This document shows, piece after piece, positions 39,263 through 51,420 of a DNA stretch of 64,000 nucleotides. Source of the stretch: Sitta carolinensis. Lineage: Eukaryota; Chordata; Aves; Passeriformes; Sittidae. Made by a program: the position numbers and the translations under genes. Below the pieces are notes generated by a model. That model was not told the DNA's origin, did not search any database, and saw only the letters and a program-made list of their open reading frames with translations. The stretch covers positions 26,561,690 to 26,625,689 of the forward strand of contig CM063289.1 in NCBI GenBank assembly GCA_032173965.1, read 5' to 3'. Each line of letters opens with the position of its first letter. Position 1 is the stretch's first letter.

Positions 39263-41451
39263 TCCCAGCTTGCAGCAGCTCGTGTTAGCTTCCATCACCA
39301 GGGTGGAGCTGCTGGTCTGTGCTGGGGAATGTGCTCGTGGCCCAGGGCATGCAGGGAGCTGTGCCTCCCAGACCCTTCCTGGCAGGGGCAGGACCTGGTG
39401 CTGAGCTCAGTGAGGCTCTTGGGGGATGACCCTGGTGCCACAGAGAAGGCTCTGGCAGCCCCTCATGGCTCAGGGTGATTTCTGAGTACTGAGGAAGCTC
39501 TTGCTGCTTTTGGAGGCAGGAGCAGCTGAAAACCTTCTGCACAGAGGGAATGGGGGTGGCTCAGAGCCCTTCTGAGGTGTGTCAAGGTCTGGGCAGTGTG
39601 GGAGGCCTTGGGGTGAACCTGAGTCAAAAATGCAGGTGTGCACTCCAGTGGGAGCTGCCTGCAGCTTGGCAAGAAGAATTTGTCCTGTGGAGAGAGGGTG
39701 GTATCACACCCTCCTAGCCTGCAGTGCTTTCCCTGAGAAAGCCTGATCTCCGTTTCCACATTGGGTTCTTTTGTATAATCCATGCTTCACAAAAAAAAAA
39801 AAAAATAAAATTTGTGGACCTGGGCTTTTCCATTTCCAAAAAAATATTCAAATTGTGGGAACTTCTGCAGTACCAGATGTGTTGGAGAGCAGGGGACAGG
39901 AACATCCTGGAAGTGTTGTGCCATAGTATTTGCCCCAGGGGCTGGATCAATGGACAGATGTGAATATCCTGAAATCTCAGAAATCTCCAAAGCACATTCT
40001 GTAAAAACCAAACTGTGTGACCCATTTACTCCAGAGCAGAACTCCTAGGGCCTTCCTGTACTACTTTCTGCTCAGCTGTTCAGCAGAGATCTACTCAATA
40101 AAGCTCCTTAAAGCAGATTATTGCTTCAGTTATGAACCTTCATGTATTAATACAAGAATTTTGGAGCACAAATATAAATTAAATAAATGTCTGACAAGGA
40201 TAGAGTGATCCAGCAGTGATTCTGCTCCTCCTCTGAAATGCTTCCATTCATCTCAACATGATATTCTAATCTTTGACCGAGACAAGAGTGTTACCTGGAG
40301 AGTTTCCAGTTGTGTTAATGGGAGCTGTGAAAATCCTGTGCATGTCAGCAGGAGAAATGCCCCCCACTTTCCAAAGGGAATGGTTTTGGTTGTCCTTAGT
40401 GCATTACAATAACCAGCCACCACACTTAATTACTTTTTGTACCACTTTCCCTCCCCTCCTCATATCTTTATCTCTTCATGCCATAAAAATATTGCATTTT
40501 AAAATGAAATCAAAGAGACAGAAAACAGACGAGACATGTTTTGCATAAAAGAAGAAACATGTGTTAGGAACAAAGGCCTGAAATGGGCAAACATACTGAA
40601 GACATCCACGCCTTCCCTCTCCCCCTCTGCAGGAGGCAAGCAGGAGGGAAACACCTCTCCTGTCCCTCCTTGCTGGGATGGGGCTTGGTTTTCCTGCAAA
40701 ATCTCCCAGTTGTCCTGGCAGGAGAGGGGTCAGGCGGGCTGGGAGCAAAGCGTGGAGATTTTGCACCTTGTGCTGCCCCGTGTGGATGTGAGCACGTTCT
40801 GGTACTCGTACTAAAGCTGAGCACGCTGCTGGCACAGGCAGGTGAAATTCCTCTGGCAGAGCCAGAGATGACTCTGGATGGTGTTTCAAGGGAGGGAGTT
40901 ATTCTCATTGCTCCTGGGAAGGACAGAGAGGCACAAATTAATCACGTTCATCCCCCGTGACAACCCTGCCTGGGACATTCAGTGTATGCTTGTACTGAAA
41001 TCAGTACAGTTTAAGTGGACTGTAGTTGGCACGGGTGATCCAGCATGGATTGCACAATTTTCCCATGAAAATGTTCAAATGACTCACTCACAAAAACCTC
41101 CCTCCTGCTGCTGACCTGCTCCCTTCACCTGAGCTGGGTCTCAAGCTGTGTTGTGCTGTCCTGCAGTGATGCCAAGGCAGACAGAGCTGAAGAATGAAGG
41201 GCTTTCAGGGAGTCTGACTCCACCTGGGCTGCTCCTTCTTTTCTTCTTTGCCAATAAAAATAAAAATATATTCTCCCCACCAACTCCTTAAAATGGTTGA
41301 GGGGGGGAAACTGCACAAATATTTTAAGTGCTTGTTGTTTTTCCTAAGGGGACAAAAATGCAATGTGGTTTTCTTCTGGCCATGCAAATATTTATGTGAG
41401 CAAGAGAGAAGCAAGATCAGAGAGAATCACTGGGTTTGGTTGTGACACAGG

Positions 41452-41560
41452 CCTTGGTGCCAGAGGTGTGGATTTACTCTTGGCTCTGCCAGAGCTTGCC
41501 TGTGTAACCTTGAACCAGCCACATTCACCTCTGTGCCCACAGCTCCCAACTGCTACAGCT
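41452..41560 (+). mobile_element. Ancient MIR-like SINE relic
   Basis: The order GCTCTGCC, then GCCTGTGTAACCTTGAACCA, then CACCTCTGTGCCCACAG parallels the MIR core (ggctctgccacttactagctgtgtgaccttgggcaagtcacttaacctctctgtgcctcag), with spacing kept to within a few bases. The left, tRNA-derived part is weak (ggtgccagaggtgtggattt). MIR and related CORE-SINEs are very old amniote repeats, so few recognisable copies are expected in a bird. The match was made from memory of the consensus. Confidence 0.62.
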
Positions 41561-44500
41561 GATTTGAACCCCTTTATTTTGGGTATTAGCTGCATAGCAT
41601 TGGGAGAGATCTGGGGGAAAAAGGAGCTTGTCGACTCAACATGAAGATCTGAGTGCTTAGGTGATGGAGTAATCGTGGAAAATTAAGGCAGTTTGAGCTC
41701 AGGAGGGCACCTCCAAAATTTCTGCTGTGCCCTGCACTCTGTGCTTGGTTTGCTGGAGTCTGCTCTGAGCTGCTGCAATGCAAACAATGGTCTGCATTCA
41801 GTAAGTAGCTCCTCAAATTTCCTGTGGATATCCCCAGCAAATCTGTATTTAAATAAGCAATAGTTTCTTAATCCTGGACTGCAAGTTGCTGGGGCAATTT
41901 GTACTCAAGGTGAATGCTGAGGTTAGGGAGATGTTGAGATGTATAAAAGAAGCTTGCCATCAAAATTGTTTCCAGCTGTTTTCATTATGCCCCACTTCTG
42001 CAGAATAAACTAAACATTTTAGCTTTCAGCTATTTCCTTCTGGTCTCTGTAAAGCTACCTGTTCTCAAAAGCATTATTTGGTGTCTTTAAGTGCTTTAGT
42101 CTGATGTTTTTACAGTTGCATTCAGCCAGTCAAGAAAAATGCCTCTAAATAGATAGGAAAGGCAGCTGAAAAGATGGAAAAGCAGTTTGATTAAATGAAA
42201 ATATCCATTCAGTTTGACTTGTTGAAAGCATAAAAATATTTTGGTAATACATTCTGGATACACTAGAATTTCTCAACAGTCTTTTATTCTAGTCTTCCCT
42301 GGCCAAACTGGCTAAGGCCATAGAATTTAGTAAATAATATGAGCTGGTGTTCAGTTTCCTCCACATTTCTTGTCATATCTAAGTGGACACTGTAGCCCAA
42401 ATGACTCAGAGCAGGGTTCAAACACTCAGTCCTAGAAGAAATGGGTACAAATTTGAAATCTTTAGCTAGGATAAACATCCATCTCAAAGAAATCAACATT
42501 TTGCTAAGTATTTTCATCCAAAGGAGTGGGCAAATAATGTCAAAAGAGTTTGAAAGACATTTTATTGACTTTTGCACCAAATCCTAAAGCATCTGCTGCA
42601 ACCATCCTGTGCCTTACCAAGATCTTAAAGAACAGATCTTTCATCCAGAAAGATGTTTCTCTGGTAACTGAAAAATTTATTCCCAGAAGTGAAAATATAT
42701 CATGCCCTTTCTTTAGTGAACCCATTTCTGTCTGTCTCTGAAGAGTGATTCTGATGTGCTGGTTGCTCACTTGCCCGATATGAATATGCTACCTTAAAAG
42801 AAAAGTAATTGATTTTTTGGCCAAAAGGACAGGAGAAAGGTTAGGAATGTGCAACAAGGTTTCTCATAACTTTGGAGGAGGCAGATGTTTCTCTTCTGTT
42901 TCCAACCTTCATTTTCTTTGCATGAAGAACGAGTTCTTTAAAACCAAATAAATATCCCTTTGAGAAGAGCATGGTTCCCACTGTTATTCTTTACATTAAC
43001 TCTTTTGTAGCTAAAGCAGAGTTTAGCTTGTTGATTTTTATTGCAAAAAATGAGAAGTAGAGAGACTACAGTGCAATTTTTTTTCTATAAATGGCTTCAA
43101 TTATGGCTCATGAGCTGGTCAAAAGAGTAACAACAGCAACAATAACAAACGCTCTGACATCTGACATAATATGGATTGTCATTGTTCATTCTAGGTAGTG
43201 TAAATATGACTAAAAATACTTTCTTCTTGCAATTAAGATTTCATTTAAACATCCATAATTGCAAACATAGCAGCACATATTTCATATTTATAGGGATAGC
43301 AGAGAGGACTTTTGGAAGCAGTAACCAAGAGCAGACTTCTTCTAGAGCAGGCAGAGAGGAGAGCCAAGGAAAGGTTGTTTTTCCTGGTAGAAGTGCACAG
43401 GGTGATGTTCCCTGTCCCTGACTGGCTCCTCTGTGCCTGTGGGACATCTCCTACCTCTCTTGGTGATGGAGACAATGGGATGCCATTCTCATCCTTGGAC
43501 ACTGAGACCAAACTGCCTTGTAAAAGTCTACGGCCTAAAGAAAAGGTGAAAAATGTCTAATTTCAGGTTAATATTCTCCCCCTGGGTATGTCCCTGAGGC
43601 TAATGTTGCTAATTCCATGCTCTGCAGCCCCCATTTCCCAGGGAAAAGGACTGAAATGTTTCCCAGGACAGAAAGCCTGGCAGGGGAGAGCATCTGTGTG
43701 TGGCTGGGAATGGACACTGGGGTCTCTGGGGACCACTGAGGCAGGGCCAGGGGCTGGGGGTCACTGACAAGGTAACCTTGGCCATAGTTTATCTTCCTAG
43801 AGTCTGCCTGATGGGAAATGTGGACAAAAGCCTTTGTGAAGCTCTGCTTGCCATATGTAGCTCTACAAGGCTGCTGGGGAGGCTGTGCCTGTTTACCCAC
43901 CAGGCCTGAGAGAGCCATTTGGTTCCTAAGTTTGTAAATCAACATTGTGACCCCTTTTTCCAGAGGATGGAGAAAAGATTGAGGAATTTCAGAAACTGCT
44001 GTCTGAAGCCTGGCTACGATGAGATCCATGAACTCCCCAGTCCCTGCTCTGTGTTGGGCATTTAGGATTTTCAGGAGTCCCCAATGGGAAATCTCAGGAA
44101 GAAAGAGAAATGTGAAAGGCAGAGGCAGGTAAAAAGTGTCAAGAAAGGGTGAGACAAGGGCTGCCTCAAAGGAAGCCTGTTGTAGCCAGTGAAGCAGAGC
44201 TAGGGTGCTGAAAGATGAGACATTCCTTGCACGGGCTGAGTGTCACGGGAATCTGGGCTAGCCAGAGCAGGACGTAGTGGTGTAAGAGTCAAGGGACAAA
44301 GTCTGTGTGGGGTCAAGGCTCAAACCACTAAACCAAGCAGGACAGGACCTGAGGGGTTCACCCAGTTATCTGGGCTTTCCTGCCCAGTGGGCTGTGAGAC
44401 CCTTCCCAAGAAACCTGTGCTGGGTTGAGAGTAGGATGGAAGGCAGAAGGATGGAGTCAGGAGAAAGAGGGTTTTTCCACACTTAAAAATCACAGGTGTC

Positions 44501-44673
44501 TCTCCAGGCTTCCTGTGATTTATTGTTTCCACATTGTGTGAGTGGGGGACTCTCAGCCCACCCACACTCAGCCTTTTCTTCCTATAACAAACACAAGAAC
44601 ACTGAACATGTGAGTGAGTTCCACATGTTCACACAGAGCTGACTTCTTCCTCACCCCTGTGTCCATTACTGTC

Positions 44674-44736
44674 CATAGAATCATGGAATAGTTTGGGTTG
44701 GGAGGGATCTTAAAGATCATCTTGTTCCAGCCCCCC
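44674..44736 (-). mobile_element. CR1 LINE 3' end fragment, inverted
   Basis: The plus strand has CATAGAATCATGGAATAGTT, then TGGGTTGGGAGGGATCTTAA and AGATCATCTTGTTCCAGCCC. This is the classic bird CR1 3' terminus read on the opposite strand, with one copy of the terminal octamer repeat (ATAGAATC-type) left. Sequence beyond the CCCCCC run does not follow CR1, so the insertion is 5'-truncated to about 63 bp. It is one of the better preserved copies in the window. Confidence 0.87.
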
Positions 44737-47700
44737 ATTTTCAGCTACAAGAGCATTTTGTACCCACACTCTTGGTCCACTGGGACACCTGGGGACATTT
44801 ATGTGACTTTGCAGAGATGTGTGGCACAATCAGACAACATCTAAGTGCATCTTTATCCAATCTTCTTATAGAAAGGGTTTTCATGCTGGTTTTACTTCTG
44901 GAAGTTTTAGGGTGAACAACTGCAGTATTTTTTGCTGCCCTCTCATTTTTCCTTCTAGACTCTCCTAAATTCCTGGAGATCTTTGGAAGATCCTGGCTGC
45001 TGAATATCAGCTGTGCTGTTGCAGGAGAACCTGAACTCAGTTGCCCCTCTCTGCTCAGTGCCAGTATTTTGCCTCTGGGGCTCTCATATGTTCTCACCTG
45101 AATTTCTGGCATCTTCTGGCTGCATGTGAGCAGAGGCATTACTGTCACTTATGGATGGTATTTTTCATTGAGCCACTTGAGAGTGAAGGACCTGTTTCCT
45201 GTTTAGAGCTCAGGGAGCTCAGCCCAGCCATTTCCTTGCCAAGGGTTTGGGAAAGGAACACTCTTCATGTCCTTCCAAGCACTCTGGAGACATCTGAGTT
45301 CACATCTGACAAATGGGTACAGATGGATCTGCCTGTTCCTGCCTGTGTTCTGCCCGAGTGGGGCTGGGGATCGTGGCCAGATCCAGGGCTGTCAAAAGCT
45401 GGGTTAACACATGCATGATTTCACCCTCCCAAGGAATGTGGCCTGGAGCTGCTGTCTCTCCATGGAACAGACATCAGGCCTCTCTTGGTTTACACAAGCC
45501 CTAAGAAAAGCCAGTTTGGAGTCCTTGTGCTCCAGCTCCTCACATGATTAGCAATAACCCAAGCACAAAGTTTGGGTTCCTGCTCCGTTTGTTTTCGTGC
45601 ATTTCCCATGCACAGATTCATGCTGCTCTGGCAGGATGGTTACACCTGAGGGTTTTGCACAGGGTTGTGCCTGGGTCTGTTTAAACCTGGGTAATTCCTG
45701 GCAGAAAGCACTAATCCTTTATGCCAGTGTGAGGCATCCATGCACCAGAGCTGAGCAGCTGACCCAGGGAGGTGTTCCAAGTGCTTTGTAAGGCAAATGG
45801 TGCAATAGAGAGAAGCTGAGGAAGTGCCTTGTTTTGGGCTTGTCTTCCACACTGAGTCTTTCCACATCACGTATTCCTAAGGCCCAGTGCAATATAGTGA
45901 GATTACCTGCTCTGAAAGAAGGAAGGGGGTTCTGGCTTCTCCAAGCTGCTCTCTAGAGATGGTTGCCTATAATCTTACCATCAAAAGCTCTCCACCTGCT
46001 GTTTGATCATATTAACAAGCACTGACCACTTCCATTCTCCCTCAGAACCCAGGAAAATCTTTGTGGAATTTAACTGTACATCTAAATGTGATGTTATCAC
46101 ATTTTATGGCATCTAATAGGATAAACTTTTGGGTGTTGCCACAACCTAACTAAAGCAGGGCATCCTTCCTGCTCCAACAACAAAGAGAAACATTTAAAGG
46201 ATTTTTTAGATGTCACTTCTAAACAACTCCACCAGTTTAGCTCAATTTCATCCTAAGGGATATTTCTATTTAGGAGAATACTGCTGATGCTGGATACAGG
46301 AATAGGAGGAAGCTCTTTAGCATATAAATACCTTATTAAACCTCAGAACACATCTCTTAGCAGGCAAAAAGTCCATGCCATAAGATCTGAAAAATCACTC
46401 TGTTATGGGGGGAAGGATATTATATTCGATAAATCATGTGGAACTATTTATCAGCAATCACTTCTTTAACTTTTCCACAGTCTTCAGTTTCAAAGAGCAT
46501 TTTGAAGTGACTGAAGTTTGTACAGAGCAGTTTATTTAAAAAATTATTTTAGGAAAATTACCTCAGGCTTGATTGTGTATTTATGAAGGGTTTCTCTTTT
46601 CTTTTTTTTTTTAAATATTAACATAATGTAAGAAAATTACTTTATTAAGAACAGTGGAAAAATGTGTAGAGAAACAGAAAAGATTTTGTAACAGACAGTC
46701 TGTAATGGGAAAAGTTTTGCTTGTCGTGCAGTCACAAAGGGCAAAGTCAGTGGAAAGACCTTGATTTTGATGGGCTTTGGATTAGGCTCATTATTGGTGT
46801 AGGATTATTTATCACAGAACCTTGAGCTGTTTCTGGTTATATCTACATACTCCTCAGTGAATGTATTTTGATTTCTCTACTTTTCTCCCTTGCTATTATA
46901 AGTGATTATTTTTAATAACTTCATTTGCCTACCTCATCCTTCTTGTTGCCTTCTCCTTAACCTGAACCTCCTTAACTTGATCTTTAGTTAAAAATGAAAT
47001 TAACGTGCTCATAATTCAAACAAATGAATGTTTTTTGCCCTGCAACCCTTGTTGCACAATCTCTTGCAAATCCACATTGGCCACTTTGTGCTCCTGACAT
47101 TGTTCATTCCTGGAACAATTCTGGTCTGCTGCAGTTTAATTATGATGTGTTTCAGTACACAGCTCAGCGTGGTGCTCACAGTGATGACTTAGTGATTTTC
47201 TAAACCATGAAATAAATCTGATTGTGAGTATTTGGTATGTGGTTTACAATCAGCTGGATTATGACTCTTCCCAGTGGGGTCAGCCTTTCTATGGTGAGCC
47301 CATAGGTTGGGGTAGAACTAGAATTATGCTGTGGATTATTGTGGGCTTTATGGTTGTTTTTATTGAAATGAAACTCATTATTTTTCATTACTTGGCATCT
47401 GAACCATGCTGGTACGACCTAGGTTTAGTCTGGGAGCTCCAGAGATGAGCTGAAGTGTGAAGTTTGCATGAGCTGTATGGGCAGGGGCCACACTCCTGGA
47501 AGGTAGACCTAATTTCATGGCCTTGGAAAAGTGCTGTGTGAACCCTTCTGATTGCCCTTGGAGCTGGGAAGGGTGCAGAAAGAGGTGACTGCTCAGGTCA
47601 GTGCACATGCAGGGCTGGAGGGGCAGGTTGGAGCCCTGGACATGCTGGGAATGCCAAGGTGCAGCTTGGATTCCAGGCAGACAGACAGGATCCTTTCCCA

Positions 47701-48896
47701 GGCATCCCCGGCTGATGAAAGGCAAATTGTTTGCAGTGACTTGGAATGGATTAAGTAGACAAAATATGAATGTTTGAATAAAGTAGTAGCCACAGCTCTT
47801 GTGTAGACAGTAAACAATGGTTTATTGACAGTAAACTCTTGCTCTTATGGTAAAATGTCTTAAATCACTTATTTCCTGAAAGGCTCAGGCAGGGTGTCTT
47901 TGGTCACTCACACATGTTTTGTACTTTATCTCAAATCAAAACATCCTGATTTCCAGTCTCTGGAACACATTACTGGTCCATGCTTTCCCTGTTTGAATAA
48001 AAGGTGGCAAACCCAGCTGTGCACTCATCAAGGCTGTTTTGAATAGCATCTATGAGTTAAGAAAAGGCTGTGGATAGATGAGACCCTGGGATTTGTGCAG
48101 AAACATCCTCGGACTTGGCTTGACAAATGTTGTGTTGTTGGACAACTCTTCTTAATCCCTTTCTACTTGGACTTTGCTGTGGTTGCTCTGAAGGAACAGA
48201 GTGTTTTGTCTCTCCACCTGATCTCTCCCTGCTCCAGGCTCCAGCATGCAGATGTAGCCGTGCCAGTGCTCACTCTCTACTCTGATACTGTCAAAATGAG
48301 TCAGGAAAAAATCTTCCTGCTAGAAGTAGTTGAGGGATCTGTTTGTTTTCACAGCATTGGCTCTAAGAGTCATTGCACGACCAGTTGTGCTGGCCAGTGT
48401 GGTGGGAAGGCAGGGGAGCAACCAGGTGTGTACTGAGAACAAAGCCAGGCACACAGAACTTGCTTCTACCCCAGCAGAGACAGACGTGAGAGATGTGTGA
48501 AGGAGACAGGACAGGCTGTGAACATGCTCGAGGTGCCCTGGAGCGGATGGCAATTGCTCTGTGGTACTGACTCCTCTTACCTGTGCACAGAGGGTGCATC
48601 CATCAGAGCAGGGAAAACCAGCCCAAATTACCTCCCCCTGCAGAGGTGCACATCAGCCCTTCTTGCACTGAGGGTCATTCGGGGCAATGTGCTCATCTCT
48701 GAGGCAGTGCTGAGTGGCCCCAACACTGTGCAGGTGTCCAGGCAGTGATGGAACTCCAGCCTGAGCCCCTTTGCTAGGAGGAGAGCACAAGAAGAGGTGT
48801 GCATGAGGAGAGGTGTGCAGTGGGCATGGCAGAAGGAAGGGAACAGCGCGTGTGGGCTGCCTTGGCTCTTCCTCTCTTGGATGAATCCCTTCACCA

Positions 48897-49021
48897 GGGC
48901 CAGGCTGGGTGGGGCTCTGAGCAGCCTGCTCCTGGTGCAAAGCTCCATGCCCAAAGCAGGGGAATTGGAACTAAACAGTCCTTGAGGTCCCTTCCAACCC
49001 AAACCATTCTGGGATTCAATG
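48897..49021 (+). mobile_element. CR1 LINE 3' end fragment, sense
   Basis: Begins at GGCCAGGCTGGGTGGGGCTC, the CR1 'ggccaggttggatggggct' block. It continues through TGAGCAGCCTG and a diverged middle, then reaches CTTGAGGTCCCTTCCAACCC and AAACCATTCTGGGATTCAAT at the 3' terminus. At about 125 bp it is the longest CR1 piece here, and the block order is uninterrupted. A 157-codon open frame on the minus strand (48628-49101) runs across it, which is good reason to treat that frame as non-coding. Confidence 0.9.
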
Positions 49022-50289
49022 TTTGAGGTCTTGCCTATGGTCCTGAGTAGCCCAAACTCTGGACTGGTCACTTTGAAAGTCTCTCTTGCAGCCCTCAGCA
49101 TCCAAAGGACTCAAATCTGTGATTCTTCCATATTTCTTTTCCAGTGAGGGACTCGCTGTGACCCTCTGTCTCGGGCCCTGGCCTCGGGAGGTGAAGATTG
49201 CTGAGCACTGTGTCAGCTGTATCCAAAGTGGTTTTTGTTTAATGGTCTCTGCTGCTGTTTATATTTTCTAATGCGCTACGGCTGGTGTTTGTTGCCATTA
49301 AAACTTCATTTGTTTGTAGGATCTTTTCAACAAACTGAACTCCAATAAATCATGAGTAAAATATTTATTATTTCAACTGGATAAGAAGGGGAGGGGGAAG
49401 TGGACAAATTAGTACTCCTTCAGCACCATGTTAAATGGGAGGGCACTGGGGTGTGTTTGCCATGGGACTTTGTCCCCAAAAGAACAATTATTTGGCTGGA
49501 CAGGACCAGCTGAGTGACAGATTCAATTCTGGGAGCAGAAGTGGAGCAGAAATACTCTGAGTACTCCAGCTTTATCCTGTCTGCCCCTATAATCACACCC
49601 ACAGATGATGGTAGTGAGCTCAGGGCTTCTGGATTAAAACTGTCAAAAATTCAAGCCTCTAATGCCTGAGCTGGAAATCCTGGGCTGATAAACTGGTCCC
49701 ACTTCTGCTGGTGGCAAAGCTGCTATTGTCTGAGGTCAGGATTTCACTCCAGGTCTGTTTTAGTTCACAGACAGTAGCAGACTCCAAACTCTTCATCTGC
49801 TGTAGGGTATATTACACCAGCTTGTGGTGGGATAAATGACATGGAGATCTGGAGCAGAATGTGGAAAATGTCATCACAAGCATCATTACATTAGAGCTGC
49901 ATGGCTTTATTTATTTGTTGAATAGTGAACTCAATTAGAAATAGGGTGGGATTTAGGGCTGTTCTTGTACTTTTGCATTCAGCCAGTGGTTTTGGCTGAA
50001 AATGCAGAGGGAAATATGGGAAAGTTGGACTGTGATTTCAGCATTTCACATAGAGGATACATTGCCTATTCACTTGGAAATGATATCTAATTTTTCAACA
50101 TGACATATTTTTCAATGCCAGAAATAAAATAAATAAAAAATGCTTTTGGACTGACCTGAACAGAAATAATTCTGAAATCTGTCCAGGGGACTAAGGCAAA
50201 ATCTCTGCATTGTCCAGTTAAGCTCAGGACAGGTGTAAAGTGTGGATCCAAATGATTGGGCAATGTAGCAGGGTCTATAAGAAATGTGA

Positions 50290-50309
50290 AATATATATAT
50301 ATATATATA
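50290..50309. repeat. (AT)10 microsatellite
   Basis: Ten perfect AT dinucleotides between GTGAA and AGCACTTC. Confidence 0.95.
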
Positions 50310-51145
50310 GCACTTCAGTGGAGAACTGGTGTATTTGCATGTACAACTATGGCAAAATCTGTCTTCTCAGCAAGGAAGATGCCCTTCAGCACCTGTAAAC
50401 CAGGCTGTGGATATAAGCAGCTCTAAAATATTCATGCAAGGATTTGGCCTCAAAGTTTTACATTAAATCCAGGTTCCTCACCCTGCATGATATTTCCTAC
50501 CCCACAAAGCCCCAGAAGTCATCACCTTCACTACCAAGGCCTCTAGATGCTACTAAAATGCCATTACAATAATCAGTGTCCCATCTGTCAAAAACAGGAC
50601 GTGTGGCAACCCTTCCCAGTGAGTCATCTGTTCAGCATTCCCAACTCTTTGAGACCTCTGCACTCACCAGGGAGCTCTGACATTTACCAATGTTATCTTT
50701 CTTATTTCAGTTTTGGCACCTTCTTCCTTTCCTCAGGGACCGTACTGGGCAAAACCCACATGAAATGAGCAGCAGACATCATCTGTCATCTTTCTGAAAG
50801 GTTACTGGGCTTGAGTGTGTTGTTTGGCCACAGATGGTGGTAACTTCACCAGAAAAACAAAAACCCCCACCACGCCGTGAAGAAATCGTTAGCCGGGCAG
50901 AGTTTTACATGAGAGATCAATTTGTTGAAAGGGAAAAGTAATCCTTATTCACAGTGGCTTTTGGGATGACTAAACCCTCAAGAAGCAGATTAGAAAATGC
51001 TATGAAATGCTCCTCTTGCTATCATTTGCTGTGAATCAGCAATTAAGTAGTCACCCCCTTGGCAGCGTTCCCACCGGGGTCGGTGGAGCTGGGGTTTGGC
51101 CCCTGCTCTGCAGGAGGGGCTCGCCATCGGTCTGTGTCCACTTTG

Positions 51146-51169
51146 CACTTCTGTGAGCACTTCTGTGAG
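51146..51169. repeat. 12-bp perfect tandem duplication
   Basis: CACTTCTGTGAG occurs twice head to tail. A minor replication-slippage type duplication, about 130 bp from the inverted SINE relic. Confidence 0.85.
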
Positions 51170-51297
51170 TCTACTTACAGTGTTTCATAATACGGGAACA
51201 AAGGGGTTATTCAGTGAAAATGAGGGAGGCAGAGATTTAAAGCAGATGAGAGTAAATGCTCGCTGCACAATAATGTCAACACCTGGCTCTTTGGACG

Positions 51298-51420
51298 TCA
51301 AAGTGCTTTACAAGAGGCATCAGTGCCAGTGTCTCTGTTTGACAGAGAGATGAAGAAAGATAGCACTACCTGTTCAAGGTCACCAAGCAGACAATGCCAG
51401 AGGCAGAGTGGGAAATATCC
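51298..51420 (-). mobile_element. Ancient MIR/CORE-SINE or L2-linked relic, inverted
   Basis: The plus strand reads AAAGTGCTTTACAA, then CTGTTTGACAGAGAGATGAA, then TGTTCAAGGTCACCAAGCAG and ATGCCAGAGGCAGAGTGGGA. These are the landmarks of an inverted MIR-family core (ttttacagatgaggaaactg..ttgcccaaggtcacacagc..agtggcagagctggga) in the right order and at about the right spacing. A 168-codon open frame (51323-51829) starts inside this relic, so it is very unlikely to be a gene. Confidence 0.6.

Larger units (their letters stand above)
33981..41451. other. Non-coding sequence including the longest open frame of the window
   Basis: Contains a 198-codon minus-strand frame (35601-36197), the weak reverse-transcriptase-like patch at 37.5 kb, the candidate element at 38.9 kb and an A15 run (39791-39805). 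The 198-codon frame has two hydrophobic stretches (around FFFLCLLVAL and FVNIWVGFLVL) but no motif I know. One frame of this length is close to the number expected by chance in 128 kb of double-stranded reading. Confidence 0.65.
41561..51297. other. Non-coding sequence with scattered old transposon pieces
   Basis: Apart from the CR1 fragments at 44.7 and 48.9 kb and the AT10 repeat, I see only unique sequence. A T-rich run lies near 46601-46612. CpG-retaining AT-rich stretches at about 49265-49370 and 50870-51060 could be conserved, on texture alone. A 153-codon minus-strand frame at 43568-44029 resembles nothing I know. Confidence 0.65.

Noticed and set aside
44280..44345. Possible inverted tRNA-like or SINE head (TCAAGGCTCAAACCACTAAA)
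   Set aside because: A short resemblance to an inverted box B only; no cloverleaf can be folded and no core follows.
47200..47448. Possible nuclear copy of mitochondrial DNA (hydrophobic frame with a Gly-Trp-Gly stretch resembling ND6)
   Set aside because: Only a loose similarity of a few residues. Neighbouring mitochondrial sequence, which a real insertion should carry, is absent.
48628..49101. 157-codon open frame on the minus strand
   Set aside because: It runs antisense through a CR1 3' end at 48897-49021, so the open frame is an accident of transposon sequence.
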